Shown piece by piece: positions 6,397-13,286 of a DNA stretch of 29,253 bases. The stretch is from positions 1 to 29,253 of the IMG/VR virus record IMGVR_UViG_3300021180_000435; one strand, given 5' to 3'. The DNA comes from a virus. A program made the position numbers and the translations under genes. Positions within the stretch are counted from its first letter, which is position 1. Every line of letters begins with the position of its first letter. The notes below the pieces were generated by a model. That model was not told the DNA's origin, made no database searches, and was given only the letters and a program-made list of their open reading frames with translations.

Positions 6397-7332
6397 TTAT
6401 GTCGTCTTCGGGCTGAACCTTGCGATGTAAGTGCGGTTCGGCCCGTGGCTCAGTGCGACCCATCCATCTTCGGATTTGTCTATCATATCGTCAATCCCTG
6501 GCAACTGTTGCCTGTAAAGGCTTGATAAATCCTTGCTTACCATGTTCAATGTGTTGGTGAGTAGGAAAAGTACGGTTGCTGAGTAGTACCCAACAACTGG
6601 GCTTGCCCAAGGAAAGTTGAGAACCATGATAGATAGTACGGCTGAGACCACGACGCCGTAGAACAGTCTGTTGTTCTTTACGTGTATCCAGACCTTTGCT
6701 ATCTTTTGGTCGAAGTAGCCAGTTCCCACTTCGACTTGCTTGTCGTTTGCAGCCTCTGCTCCAAGAGAGGTTGGAGTTGGGTTTGGCTCCATCCATTCGC
6801 TGATGTAATGAACCAATTTGCCGAAGGCGTGAAGGATTCCAGCAGCGCCGTGTATTGCTCCGTAGAGGGTGAATGCTAATCCACCTAGCATTCCGTAGAA
6901 GGCTCCTTGCAGAGCTCCGAGAACTATGAGCGGGTAGAGATAGCAAGCCCCAGCAATCGCTCCTGCCAGTGCTCCTACCATTACCCGCCAGCTGGAAAGG
7001 ATGGGCAAAAGCCCATCCTTTCCCGTTACGTTTAGGTCGTTGGCTGCTGCTGCTCCAAGTGACCTTGGCAATGGTGGTTCATCATCGAGGCCGTTCCAAG
7101 TTCGTGTCAATTGAGCCACGTCCTTGAACTCGGCTTTGACAATGCCAGCCACTTCCATGCACGTCTCTTCGGTTTGCTTCACCCAGTGCATGGACAGTGT
7201 CAGAGACTCATCAGCAACTTCGCTGGCGAATCGCTTCAGCTTCTTGCCAGTCACATATACAGCTGCTGCTGGCACCAAGATGCCAATTGCAAGTCCCCTT
7301 GCACAGCATTGAATCTTCTTCTTAGTCGTCAT
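6397..7332 (-). CDS. Multi-span membrane protein with internal repeat
   Basis: A 311-residue membrane protein. A hydrophobic segment at about 12-28 (LAIGILVPAAAVYV) may anchor the N-terminus, followed by a soluble stretch to about residue 110. Paired Gly/Ala-rich helices lie at about 116-170, and another hydrophobic pair at about 222-262. The tail from 270 is soluble. The motif SLGAxAANDxxV occurs twice (residues 91-102 and 189-200), each time just before a membrane pair, which suggests an internal duplication. The start follows CAGGAG at 7 nt. It is encoded with a smaller membrane protein downstream. I do not recognise the family; a host-envelope or superinfection-exclusion role is a guess from the membrane location. 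Confidence 0.7.
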   Translation of the reverse strand: MTTKKKIQCCARGLAIGILVPAAAVYVTGKKLKRFASEVADESLTLSMHWVKQTEETCMEVAGIVKAEFKDVAQLTRTWNGLDDEPPLPRSLGAAAANDLNVTGKDGLLPILSSWRVMVGALAGAIAGACYLYPLIVLGALQGAFYGMLGGLAFTLYGAIHGAAGILHAFGKLVHYISEWMEPNPTPTSLGAEAANDKQVEVGTGYFDQKIAKVWIHVKNNRLFYGVVVSAVLSIMVLNFPWASPVVGYYSATVLFLLTNTLNMVSKDLSSLYRQQLPGIDDMIDKSEDGWVALSHGPNRTYIARFSPKTT

Positions 7333-7419
7333 ATCGTGTCTCCTGATGATTTGGTTGGTGTTGGTTTGTTGTAAGTTGAAGGTTGGAAGTGTATGAAGAT
7401 ACCCAATAGAGTGAGGAAA

Positions 7420-7689
7420 TCATGCTGGGTCGTTGCCCGTGTTTCCGACATCGTCTCCCAGTAGGATAGCTGCATTGGTGAATGCGTACTCTACTAGGAA
7501 TGCTAGGAACATCGGGTCGTTCTTCTGACCCAATGCTGCATCAATCCGGTTGATGTTGGGGAGTATGAACTGGTCGTGAATCCTGCGAGCGAAGTTTCTC
7601 TTCGACCTGTTCCACATGGTCAGTGCTACCTCAATCTCTTGCTGAGTGAGGAAGCTTCCTACCAATGCATACTTGGGCTTATCTGCCAT
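7420..7689 (-). CDS. Hypothetical protein (89 aa)
   Basis: A soluble, mostly helical 89-residue protein (ALVGSFLTQQEIEVALTMWN, then RRIHDQFILPNINRIDAALGQ) with no recognised family. The start is clear: AAGGAG lies 7 nt before the ATG, in the same AAGGAGAATGTyATG context as the 106-residue membrane protein, which suggests a common origin or expression pattern. It is the first gene after a ~465-nt untranslated stretch that starts with an extended -10 promoter near 8160. Confidence 0.65.
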   Translation of the reverse strand: MADKPKYALVGSFLTQQEIEVALTMWNRSKRNFARRIHDQFILPNINRIDAALGQKNDPMFLAFLVEYAFTNAAILLGDDVGNTGNDPA

Positions 7690-7746
7690 AACATTCTCCT
7701 TGAGCTCAGAGACGCTGTTGCCTTGTTCTCTCTGGCGAAGCCCTTG

Positions 7747-7905
7747 AGCATGCAGGAGGAAACCAAGTCAAGGGCGAGCGTACTTTGCTCGTGGATAGAA
7801 ATATATTTATGGGCTAAGGATGGATACTCAAGAGTTCATGAGCAGTAGTCGCTCATAAATATATTTATCTCCATTCACCCTTGAGTTGGTTTACGCTCGC
7901 ATGCT
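7747..7905. repeat. Long imperfect inverted repeat
   Basis: Left arm 7747-7814 and right arm 7851-7905 match over about 54 positions on opposite strands. Shared blocks in order are AGCATGC, six unmatched bases, AAACCAA, TCAAGGG, TGGA and AAATATATTTATG, with single differences between them and a ~14-nt insertion in the left arm. The 36-nt centre is unpaired. The inner AT-rich block AAATATATTT is itself a palindrome. A replication-origin-like cruciform, a repressor site pair or a large RNA hairpin would all fit. Confidence 0.7.
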
Positions 7906-8153
7906 ACACTTGGAGGACAGAGAGAGATAGTCGCTACGGTCATGTATAGCTCAGAATACCTTAGCTCTTATGCGCCTCTGTTGGCGCATCTAAAGAGTTT
8001 AACCTTAGAGCTCTTGACATGGGAGAGCGTATGCTCGACCTCTCAAATAATGCAGTTGTTGTTGGGGTTGGTGTTGGTGGTGCAGACTCACCGCTTCAAA
8101 TTAGAAGTTCGATGGCGTTGGGATAGTCTCACGGTTAGGAGCCATGGACTTAC

Positions 8154-8163
8154 AGTATAGCAA
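8154..8163 (-). promoter_or_regulatory. Extended -10 promoter element (minus strand)
   Basis: The minus strand reads TTGCTATACT, identical to the -10 region at 1101-1110. A TTGATT hexamer is only 14 bp upstream, too close for a standard -35, so use would rest on the TGC extension. It would drive the minus-strand genes from 7689 leftward. Confidence 0.45.
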
Positions 8164-8171
8164 TCCCGCGC

Positions 8172-8396
8172 CTAATCAACTGGTAGATTGAACTCCTCAA
8201 TGACACGACAGGTTAACTCAGCAACCTGTGAGTAATCAATAGCAGTGTCAGGAGTAATGACTGACATGGCTCTCAGATGGGATTCGACCGCGCTCATGAG
8301 TAGCTGTTGTTCACCGCTCAATGCAACATGAGGTAGCCTTCTTAACAAGTCAGAGTACTTAGACCTAATGATTGCACATCTCGCTTCAGTCAACAT
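8172..8396 (-). CDS. Hypothetical protein (74 aa), first of the minus-strand block
   Basis: A helical, soluble protein (MLTEARCAIIRSKYSDLLRR then SGEQQLLMSAVESHLRAM) with no recognised family. The start at 8396 follows AAGGAG at about 8 nt; a longer reading to 8447 would cover the inverted repeat upstream. It faces the rightward genes across the 415-nt control region, the usual position of an early regulator, but no helix-turn-helix is visible. Confidence 0.55.
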   Translation of the reverse strand: MLTEARCAIIRSKYSDLLRRLPHVALSGEQQLLMSAVESHLRAMSVITPDTAIDYSQVAELTCRVIEEFNLPVD

Positions 8397-8598
8397 TGTG
8401 GCATCTCCTTCATGTGAGTTAACGATTGTAAATGATATCCTCAACATAGGATATCAATTGTTGTAATGTGAGTTGATAACGATAGCCCTGTTCCAATGCT
8501 CCCATTGTTATCAACAGGATAGATTGTGGGAATGGCTGAATATGCTAGGCTCACTATTCCAGGTGTGATTTCAGTCAGGTCCAGTCACACCTAACTCC
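8397..8598. promoter_or_regulatory. Divergent control region with repeats and inverted repeats
   Basis: No gene. The region holds two imperfect direct repeats, ATGTGAGTTAACGAT (8412-8426) and a copy with GAT inserted (8466-8483). It also holds an 8-bp inverted repeat TGATATCC/GGATATCA (8433-8440, 8449-8456), a 9-bp inverted repeat GTTGATAAC/GTTATCAAC (8472-8480, 8507-8515) and an 8-bp one AGGTGTGA/TCACACCT (8561-8568, 8585-8592). Such a cluster between divergent transcripts is typical of operator sites for a phage regulator. Confidence 0.55.
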
Positions 8599-8704
8599 TT
8601 TCACCTCACTAAGATGCAGTTGCTCTTAGCTTGGGGAGCGATAAGGATTCCTTACCGTCTCCAATTAGAACCGCCAGGGTCCCCCCAGCGGGTATGAGGT
8701 GAAA
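8599..8704. ncRNA. Possible four-way-junction structured RNA element
   Basis: A perfect 10-bp stem TTTCACCTCA/TGAGGTGAAA (8599-8608 with 8695-8704) closes three hairpins in order: CTAAGA/TCTTAG (8609-8629), GGAG plus TAAGGA with TCCTTA plus CTCC (8635-8662), and CCGC plus GGG with CCC plus GCGG (8671-8691). The pattern holds for RNA from either strand. There is no tRNA signature. It could be a leader element, a small RNA or a DNA site. Confidence 0.5.
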
Positions 8705-8743
8705 AGGGTCCTAGGCTACTAATAGAAGCAGGTTTACTCTAAC

Positions 8744-8795
8744 CTAATAGTCTCAGCATGGGACTATTAGTTAAGTAAGTGTAGTGTTGTATACT
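8744..8795 (+). promoter_or_regulatory. Candidate promoter overlapped by an inverted repeat
   Basis: TTAGTT (8767-8772) and TATACT (8790-8795) are 17 bp apart; the -10 lies in TATACTAGTTA, the same 11 bases as at 1105-1115. A 9-bp inverted repeat CTAATAGTC/GACTATTAG (8744-8752, 8762-8770) covers the -35 edge and could be an operator. It would start the rightward transcript just before 8812. Confidence 0.5.
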
Positions 8796-8811
8796 AGTTA
8801 GAGATAGAGTT

Positions 8812-9072
8812 ATGATTAATATCACTGCAGACCCTCAGAATCCCAACAAGTTAGTACTTACCCAGACTGTTACTTTATACCTTGATAAGCTACTTACAGA
8901 TATCCTATCTGAAGAGGTAGCTATTGCTATACAGACTCAAGCTAAAAAGGACTTACTTCATAACAAACAGATAAAGAAAGCTATTTCAGCCGCCGCTTTC
9001 CAGTTGCTGAAGGAACGTCTTGGCGTGGTGGACATACCAACCCCACCTCCAATGCCACAGGAGAATCTATGA
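8812..9072 (+). CDS. Hypothetical protein (86 aa)
   Basis: The first gene of the rightward cluster; I do not recognise it. It is hydrophilic, starts with a beta-like stretch (NKLVLTQTVTLYLDKLL), continues as Lys/Ala-rich helices and ends in a Pro-rich tail (TPPPMPQ). The ATG follows a weak GAGATAGAG ribosome site. Its stop overlaps the next ATG in an ATGA junction, so the downstream small gene is coupled to it. Confidence 0.65.
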   Translation: MINITADPQNPNKLVLTQTVTLYLDKLLTDILSEEVAIAIQTQAKKDLLHNKQIKKAISAAAFQLLKERLGVVDIPTPPPMPQENL

Positions 9073-9239
9073 GAACTATAACCGCTGAACAACTAGAAAT
9101 ACTACTTGCATGGCTTCCGTTACAGCCGGACACCAATGGCAATGGTATGTGTTTCAATAAAGAGACTCTGGACATTGCTGCTGGTCGTATAAACGATTTC
9201 CTGCAAAAAGACCCAGTGGAGGTCCCAAGCCATGACTAG
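9069..9239 (+). CDS. Hypothetical protein (56 aa)
   Basis: An acidic small protein (MRTITAEQLEILLAWLPLQP and so on) with an ATGA overlap to the preceding gene and an 8-nt overlap to the following one. It has a helical N-terminus and no recognised domain. Its support is the overlapping gene arrangement and the absence of any competing frame. Confidence 0.55.
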   Translation: MRTITAEQLEILLAWLPLQPDTNGNGMCFNKETLDIAAGRINDFLQKDPVEVPSHD

Positions 9240-9375
9240 TCCCTGGATGTCAGTACTTATAGCTTTCTTAACCGCTTTACCTCCAACCATCACTGCATTG
9301 ATTGCCGTGCTCAAGAGTAAAGAGAACGGTAGACAGATTATGGCTATGCACCAGACACTGAAGTCTAAGCAATAA
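9232..9375 (+). CDS. Small single-span membrane protein
   Basis: A 47-residue protein with one hydrophobic helix (about residues 5-27, VLIAFLTALPPTITALIAVL) and a basic cytosolic tail (KSKENGRQ to the C-terminal KSKQ). Small proteins of this build recur in phages, usually without a known role; holin-like is possible but not shown. It overlaps the 56-residue gene by 8 nt and shares the base A of TAATG with the glycosyltransferase gene that follows. Confidence 0.55.
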   Translation: MTSPWMSVLIAFLTALPPTITALIAVLKSKENGRQIMAMHQTLKSKQ

Positions 9376-10871
9376 TGGGCTCTAACATTACTCTCGTAGT
9401 CACTGCCTGCAATAGAAATGACCTTCTCAAGCGGACATTGGATAGCTTCATCCGTACCAACTGTGGTGGGGCTAAACCAGACGCTGCCATTATCATTGAA
9501 GGTGGAGGGGCTGATAAGCCCGACTGGCTCAAGAATGATATCCACTATTATTCTTCCAATATTGGCACAGTTACTTATATCCGTAATGAAGGTCGTAAAG
9601 GTCAGATATATAGCATTGATAGAGCCTACTCAATGGTGAAGACTGACTATATCTTCCATTGTGAGGAAGATTGGGAGTTTGTTCAGGGCGGTGGTTGGAT
9701 GACTGAATCCAAGCTGCTCCTGGAACAATACCCTCAGATTATTCAGGTATCCCTTCGTGGTGATACTGGATGGCACACACTCATAGATAAGCCGCCATAC
9801 ACTTGCAAGATAGCTCAACCTTATTGGCGTGAGGGTTGGGGTGGAATATCTTTCAATCCTGGTCTCCGCCGCTTATCGGATTATAAGAAGATTGGCTCCT
9901 ATGGTAGATATACCACCTATGGGACGACTGGTTTAGGACATGAACTGATGCTAAGTAAAATGCTGTTAGATACTGGATATGTAATAGCAGACCTTAACCG
10001 AGTTATAGTCACTCATACTGGTGGTAGTTGTTCTCGCGCTAATGACCCACTGGACCCATCCCCTAAGATACTAATCGCTATCCCAGTCTGTCACTCCTAC
10101 AACTACGGTGCTTTCGAAAGTAGCCAATCTCCCCATTACAACCCTGCCATCGCTCACAATGGCGTTGCTTACGGCACTGACATTCATATCAGTGGTAAGA
10201 ATGACAGGATATCAGCCTTAAGAGAGACCTGGCTGAAAGATGTAGCCAAGTTTCCTAACGTCGATTACAAACTCTTCTACGGTAAATACCCAGATGACAA
10301 GACTTGTCCTGGTACAGTAGGCGGACTAATTCCTTGTGACTGTTCACCAAAAGAAGATGAAGTATTCTTATCCTGTCCAGATGACTATGCCCACCTCCCC
10401 CAGAAGACAATAAGCATCTGTAAGTTCGCCCTCCAACAAGATTATGACATGCTTTACAAGTGTGATGACGACACAGGAGTCTATATAGACCGAATCCTCC
10501 ACGAAGCCTTATCAGGCATGTGGGATTACGCTGGATATCTAAATGGCCGAGTTGCCACTGGTGGTACTGGTTATTGGTTAAGCAAGCGAGCATTCAAGAT
10601 TATCGCTGAACAGTCTACCTCTAACTATCATTGGGCTGAAGATGTGACTGTTAGCAACACTTTATTCCATAACAATATCCAACCTGTACATTTAGCAGGA
10701 CACAGAACAGGTAGACAAGCTCACTGGTATTTCGTCGATGGCTTCGACAAGACACCAGACCCAGACAATCTAGATACAGATAATATCTCCGCCTTTCATG
10801 CTGTTCGCCCTGAGGATATGAGAGCTTGGTATAAGTGGAAGGAAGATAAAGCCACCAGGAAAGTACAATGA
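9375..10871 (+). CDS. Bifunctional-looking glycosyltransferase (GT2-like plus GT31-like domains)
   Basis: A 498-residue protein with two putative glycosyltransferase domains. The N-terminal part (about 1-225) has the GT-A/GT2 start VVTACNRNDLLKRTL and an acidic metal-site candidate CEEDW (96-100). The C-terminal part (about 230-480) follows the GT31 beta-1,3-glycosyltransferase order: RISALRETWLKD (278-289), DEVFLSCPDDYAHLPQKT (328-345), YKCDDDTGVY with the DxD-like motif (361-370), GGTGYWLS (396-403) and HWAEDVTV (419-426). It probably adds two successive sugars to one acceptor. It starts a co-translated set with two methyltransferases and a LicD protein. The sugar donors and acceptor are unknown; the GT31 call rests on motif reading. 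Confidence 0.75.
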   Translation: MGSNITLVVTACNRNDLLKRTLDSFIRTNCGGAKPDAAIIIEGGGADKPDWLKNDIHYYSSNIGTVTYIRNEGRKGQIYSIDRAYSMVKTDYIFHCEEDWEFVQGGGWMTESKLLLEQYPQIIQVSLRGDTGWHTLIDKPPYTCKIAQPYWREGWGGISFNPGLRRLSDYKKIGSYGRYTTYGTTGLGHELMLSKMLLDTGYVIADLNRVIVTHTGGSCSRANDPLDPSPKILIAIPVCHSYNYGAFESSQSPHYNPAIAHNGVAYGTDIHISGKNDRISALRETWLKDVAKFPNVDYKLFYGKYPDDKTCPGTVGGLIPCDCSPKEDEVFLSCPDDYAHLPQKTISICKFALQQDYDMLYKCDDDTGVYIDRILHEALSGMWDYAGYLNGRVATGGTGYWLSKRAFKIIAEQSTSNYHWAEDVTVSNTLFHNNIQPVHLAGHRTGRQAHWYFVDGFDKTPDPDNLDTDNISAFHAVRPEDMRAWYKWKEDKATRKVQ

Positions 10872-11545
10872 TTGGTGAAGTAGGTATCCACGGTAGGACG
10901 TTTCAAGTTGTAGAAGCAGAGGCTGACTTTTACAAATGGGTCAAGCAAGGACGTTACGCTCCCGACTTCGATGCTATATTACACAACCTTCGCCCATCCC
11001 ACACATTCCTGGACTTAGGTGCTTGGGTGGGTAGTCATTCTTTACTCGCTTCAACTGTCGCTGCTAGAACTATAGCAGTAGAGCCTGACCCAGTGGCGTT
11101 TGAGCTTCTGGTACAGAATGTCGCCCTGAATGGAAACAAGGTTGAACCAATTTGCTTTGCAGTAACCAATCGAAATGGAATGATAACTCTGGGTTCAGGC
11201 TGGTTAGGAGCATCCACAACTAGAGTTAATCGTGACGCTGGTGGTGGTATTGGTCCTTGGGTCGAAGGACACATCTTTGATGTCGCTTGTAGGACTTTAC
11301 GTGAGCTCGTCAGGTCGTTAGATATCCAGGACCCTATCTTCATAAAGATGGATGTCGAGGGTAGCGAAGAACAAATATTAGAAGACTTCGAATTCTTCGA
11401 AGAACATGTTCCAACACTTTTTCTTGAGTCTCATCCCTTCTGGTGGAGGGACGAAACAGCGACCTATGAGCTCATACATCGGCTCTGCAGTCTCTATAAG
11501 GTCCCAGCGAGCAACAATAGAAGACACATATTCAGAGGAAGGTAA
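10868..11545 (+). CDS. FkbM-family SAM-dependent methyltransferase
   Basis: A 225-residue Rossmann-fold methyltransferase. The SAM-binding loop is FLDLGAWVGSHS (47-58), the ribose-binding acidic end is VEPDP (71-75), and the FkbM signature is FIKMDVEGSEEQIL (about 158-171). The family often O-methylates sugars, so a role in capping or modifying the glycan built by the preceding glycosyltransferase is a good inference. It is joined to that gene by an ATGA overlap and to the next methyltransferase by a TAATG junction. Confidence 0.85.
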   Translation: MIGEVGIHGRTFQVVEAEADFYKWVKQGRYAPDFDAILHNLRPSHTFLDLGAWVGSHSLLASTVAARTIAVEPDPVAFELLVQNVALNGNKVEPICFAVTNRNGMITLGSGWLGASTTRVNRDAGGGIGPWVEGHIFDVACRTLRELVRSLDIQDPIFIKMDVEGSEEQILEDFEFFEEHVPTLFLESHPFWWRDETATYELIHRLCSLYKVPASNNRRHIFRGR

Positions 11546-12012
11546 TGCGGTTGAATCTTGGATGTGGTAATCACCAACTCGATGGCTATGTAAATCTCGA
11601 TAAGAACTTGAATCCCCATTGGTATTGGGAAACTGGACTAGGGATATTTCCCACGGCTAGCATTGAGTGTATCAGCTCCAGTCATACCTTAATGTATGTA
11701 GAGCCTTCCCATTGGGGTAAGATTTGTCATGAGGCTTACCGGATATTGAAGATAGGCAGTATATGGAGGATTACTGAAGATGAGTGTGACAATCCTCTAA
11801 GCAATAAGTTTGGTGGGCATACATCCAAGGGTGGCTTTACAGTTTATCAAACGTCCCCAGATAGATTCAGACCTTACCTCCTCGCTGCAGGATTTAAGGT
11901 CTATGAGGTGCAATCAGAGGAGACCCGCTTCAGAGATAACACTATCTGTCAAAATTACTACCCTCCAGAAGTGGCTAATAGCTTCTTTCTTGAGGCCATC
12001 AAATGCCTATAG
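11545..12012 (+). CDS. Small SAM-dependent methyltransferase-like protein
   Basis: A 155-residue protein with the SAM motif I LNLGCGN at residues 3-9, an acidic residue at the end of strand 2 (VNLDKN) and a post-motif region EAYRILKIGSIWRI that matches the class I methyltransferase pattern. It is shorter than most, lacking an N-terminal cap helix. The start is tied to the previous stop (TAATG) and the 3' end overlaps the LicD gene by 10 nt. Substrate unknown; a sugar or lipid headgroup within the same glycan pathway is likely. Confidence 0.75.
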   Translation: MRLNLGCGNHQLDGYVNLDKNLNPHWYWETGLGIFPTASIECISSSHTLMYVEPSHWGKICHEAYRILKIGSIWRITEDECDNPLSNKFGGHTSKGGFTVYQTSPDRFRPYLLAAGFKVYEVQSEETRFRDNTICQNYYPPEVANSFFLEAIKCL

Positions 12013-12596
12013 ATATCACGTTTGCCGACCCTCGCAATTATGAACTGGCAAAGAACGGTCTTCTTGTTCTCCGTCCAGTATTAGATAACCTCGGTTATGA
12101 ATGGTATCTAGGACATGGAACACTCTTAGGAGCCGTCCGTGAACACGATTTAATCTTCCACGATAACGACATAGATTGTCCGATTAATGAGAATGCAGAT
12201 TTACAGAAAGTGGCTGACGCCTTAACCGCAGCAGACTTCTATATTCTGAAACTTGAGTATTTCGGCATTAGTGCCGTTGTACCTGGAGCAAAGAAGAGCA
12301 AGGAAGACCCTTGGGATTTACATGTAGACATCTGGAAGCAATATCGATACCCCAATAACCAAGTCTTTGAGGTTTATGAGAAAGGTCCTTGGGTTGACAC
12401 TTCTGATGGTGGGCATCCAATGTACAACAAGTTTATTATTCCTGCCCCTACTAAGATTATCAGAACTACATTCCTCGGTGAAGAATTCCCCATCCCTGAG
12501 AATTACGATGACATCCTCACCGTTGAATACGGAGATTGGCATAAAGTTGTCAAAGACTACAAAACCACAGATAGCACAAACTTTGGTCTATGGTAG
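12003..12596 (+). CDS. LicD-family protein (phosphocholine/nucleotidyltransferase fold)
   Basis: A 197-residue protein with the LicD/Fukutin signature: WYLGHGTLLGAVREHDLI (34-51), then the HDNDID metal site (53-58), and the late motif FPIPENYDDILTVEYGDW near residues 163-180. In bacteria LicD transfers phosphocholine to surface sugars; eukaryotic relatives transfer ribitol-phosphate. Here it may attach a phospho-alcohol to the glycan made by the neighbouring glycosyltransferase. It overlaps the methyltransferase gene and is followed, 25 nt later, by the terminase genes. No CDP-choline enzyme is in the window. Confidence 0.8.
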   Translation: MPIDITFADPRNYELAKNGLLVLRPVLDNLGYEWYLGHGTLLGAVREHDLIFHDNDIDCPINENADLQKVADALTAADFYILKLEYFGISAVVPGAKKSKEDPWDLHVDIWKQYRYPNNQVFEVYEKGPWVDTSDGGHPMYNKFIIPAPTKIIRTTFLGEEFPIPENYDDILTVEYGDWHKVVKDYKTTDSTNFGLW

Positions 12597-12621
12597 TCAT
12601 AACATAGGATACTAGATAAGG

Positions 12622-13083
12622 ATGAGTATGACAGAAGAAGTCAAGCCAGATTACAAGACTCTAGAAGGGTTAAAGAAGCACCCGATGTATCAGCAATTGA
12701 CTGATAATCAGAGGTTGTTTCTAATCGCTTACATAGAATCTGATGGCAATAGAAATCTAGCTACAGCAAAGGTCTCTAAGACTGCCAGACCAGACCTCTA
12801 TGCTATAAGGAACTTGCGGCTCCCAAATATCAAGGCTCTATTAGTTGCTTATTACGGTAAGACCGAAGATGTCACACCATTAAACAAGACTGAATTGAAG
12901 CAAATGCTTGTGGCTCGACTGCGTAATCCTGAATGTTCAGATAGGACATTCATTCTATTACTTGACCAATACAGAAGTCTAGTTGGTACTAAAGCTCCAA
13001 GAACTGGCCCTGAGCTTGTTCGTCCACAAGTAGATACGATAGATACATTAGTACAGCAGATAGAAGCACAAAGGAAACAGTAA
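12622..13083 (+). CDS. terS: Terminase small subunit (predicted)
   Basis: A 153-residue protein just upstream of the large terminase, where a small subunit belongs. The N-terminal part reads LTDNQRLFLIAYIESDGNRNLATAKV, the usual helix-turn-helix-like opening of small terminases that recognise pac or cos DNA, followed by helices that would form the ring and a Gln-rich C-terminus. It shares its stop with the next ATG (TAATG). The assignment rests on position plus this N-terminal pattern. Confidence 0.7.
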   Translation: MSMTEEVKPDYKTLEGLKKHPMYQQLTDNQRLFLIAYIESDGNRNLATAKVSKTARPDLYAIRNLRLPNIKALLVAYYGKTEDVTPLNKTELKQMLVARLRNPECSDRTFILLLDQYRSLVGTKAPRTGPELVRPQVDTIDTLVQQIEAQRKQ

Positions 13084-13286
13084 TGGACAATTCAATCTTG
13101 ACAGGGACAAGGAAACCTAGGGCTGGCAACGGCACTAGAACTACAGTCCATTTCATCACTCGTGACGGTGCTGTGAAGAGAGCGAGAAAGTCTGGTCAAG
13201 CACAAAACGATAGAGTATTTGCAGGACGCAAACAAGCACATGACCATCCACCTACGCCTACTGAGCAAGCACCAAAGAGGAAATAA
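13083..13286 (+). CDS. Small basic hypothetical protein
   Basis: 67 residues, very rich in Arg, Lys and Gly, apparently disordered (TRKPRAGNGTRT, KRARKSGQ, ending QAPKRK). It is coupled to both neighbours through TAATG junctions. A nucleic-acid-binding role would fit its charge, and its place between the terminase genes suggests packaging, but no domain supports either. Confidence 0.55.
   Translation: MDNSILTGTRKPRAGNGTRTTVHFITRDGAVKRARKSGQAQNDRVFAGRKQAHDHPPTPTEQAPKRK

Larger units (their letters stand above)
7690..8171 (-). other. Long leader region with promoter, hairpins and a long inverted repeat
   Basis: No ORF here has a good start; the plus-strand ORF at 7942-8160 has neither a ribosome site nor protein-like composition. 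On the minus strand the segment begins with an extended -10 promoter (8154-8163), then holds the CAACACCAAC motif (8067-8076), a 7-bp hairpin ATGCGCC/GGCGCAT (7970-7989) and the long inverted repeat 7747-7905. If the promoter is used, the first gene has a leader of about 460 nt, which is unusual and suggests RNA-level control. Confidence 0.5.

Noticed and set aside
6389-6402. Plus-strand AGGAGAATGTTATG resembling the ribosome sites of the minus genes
   Set aside because: It leads only to a 5-codon frame inside the end of a minus-strand gene; probably a coincidence or a remnant of an inversion.
7942-8160. 72-codon plus-strand ORF
   Set aside because: No ribosome site, a composition unlike a folded protein, and it lies over a likely minus-strand promoter and leader.
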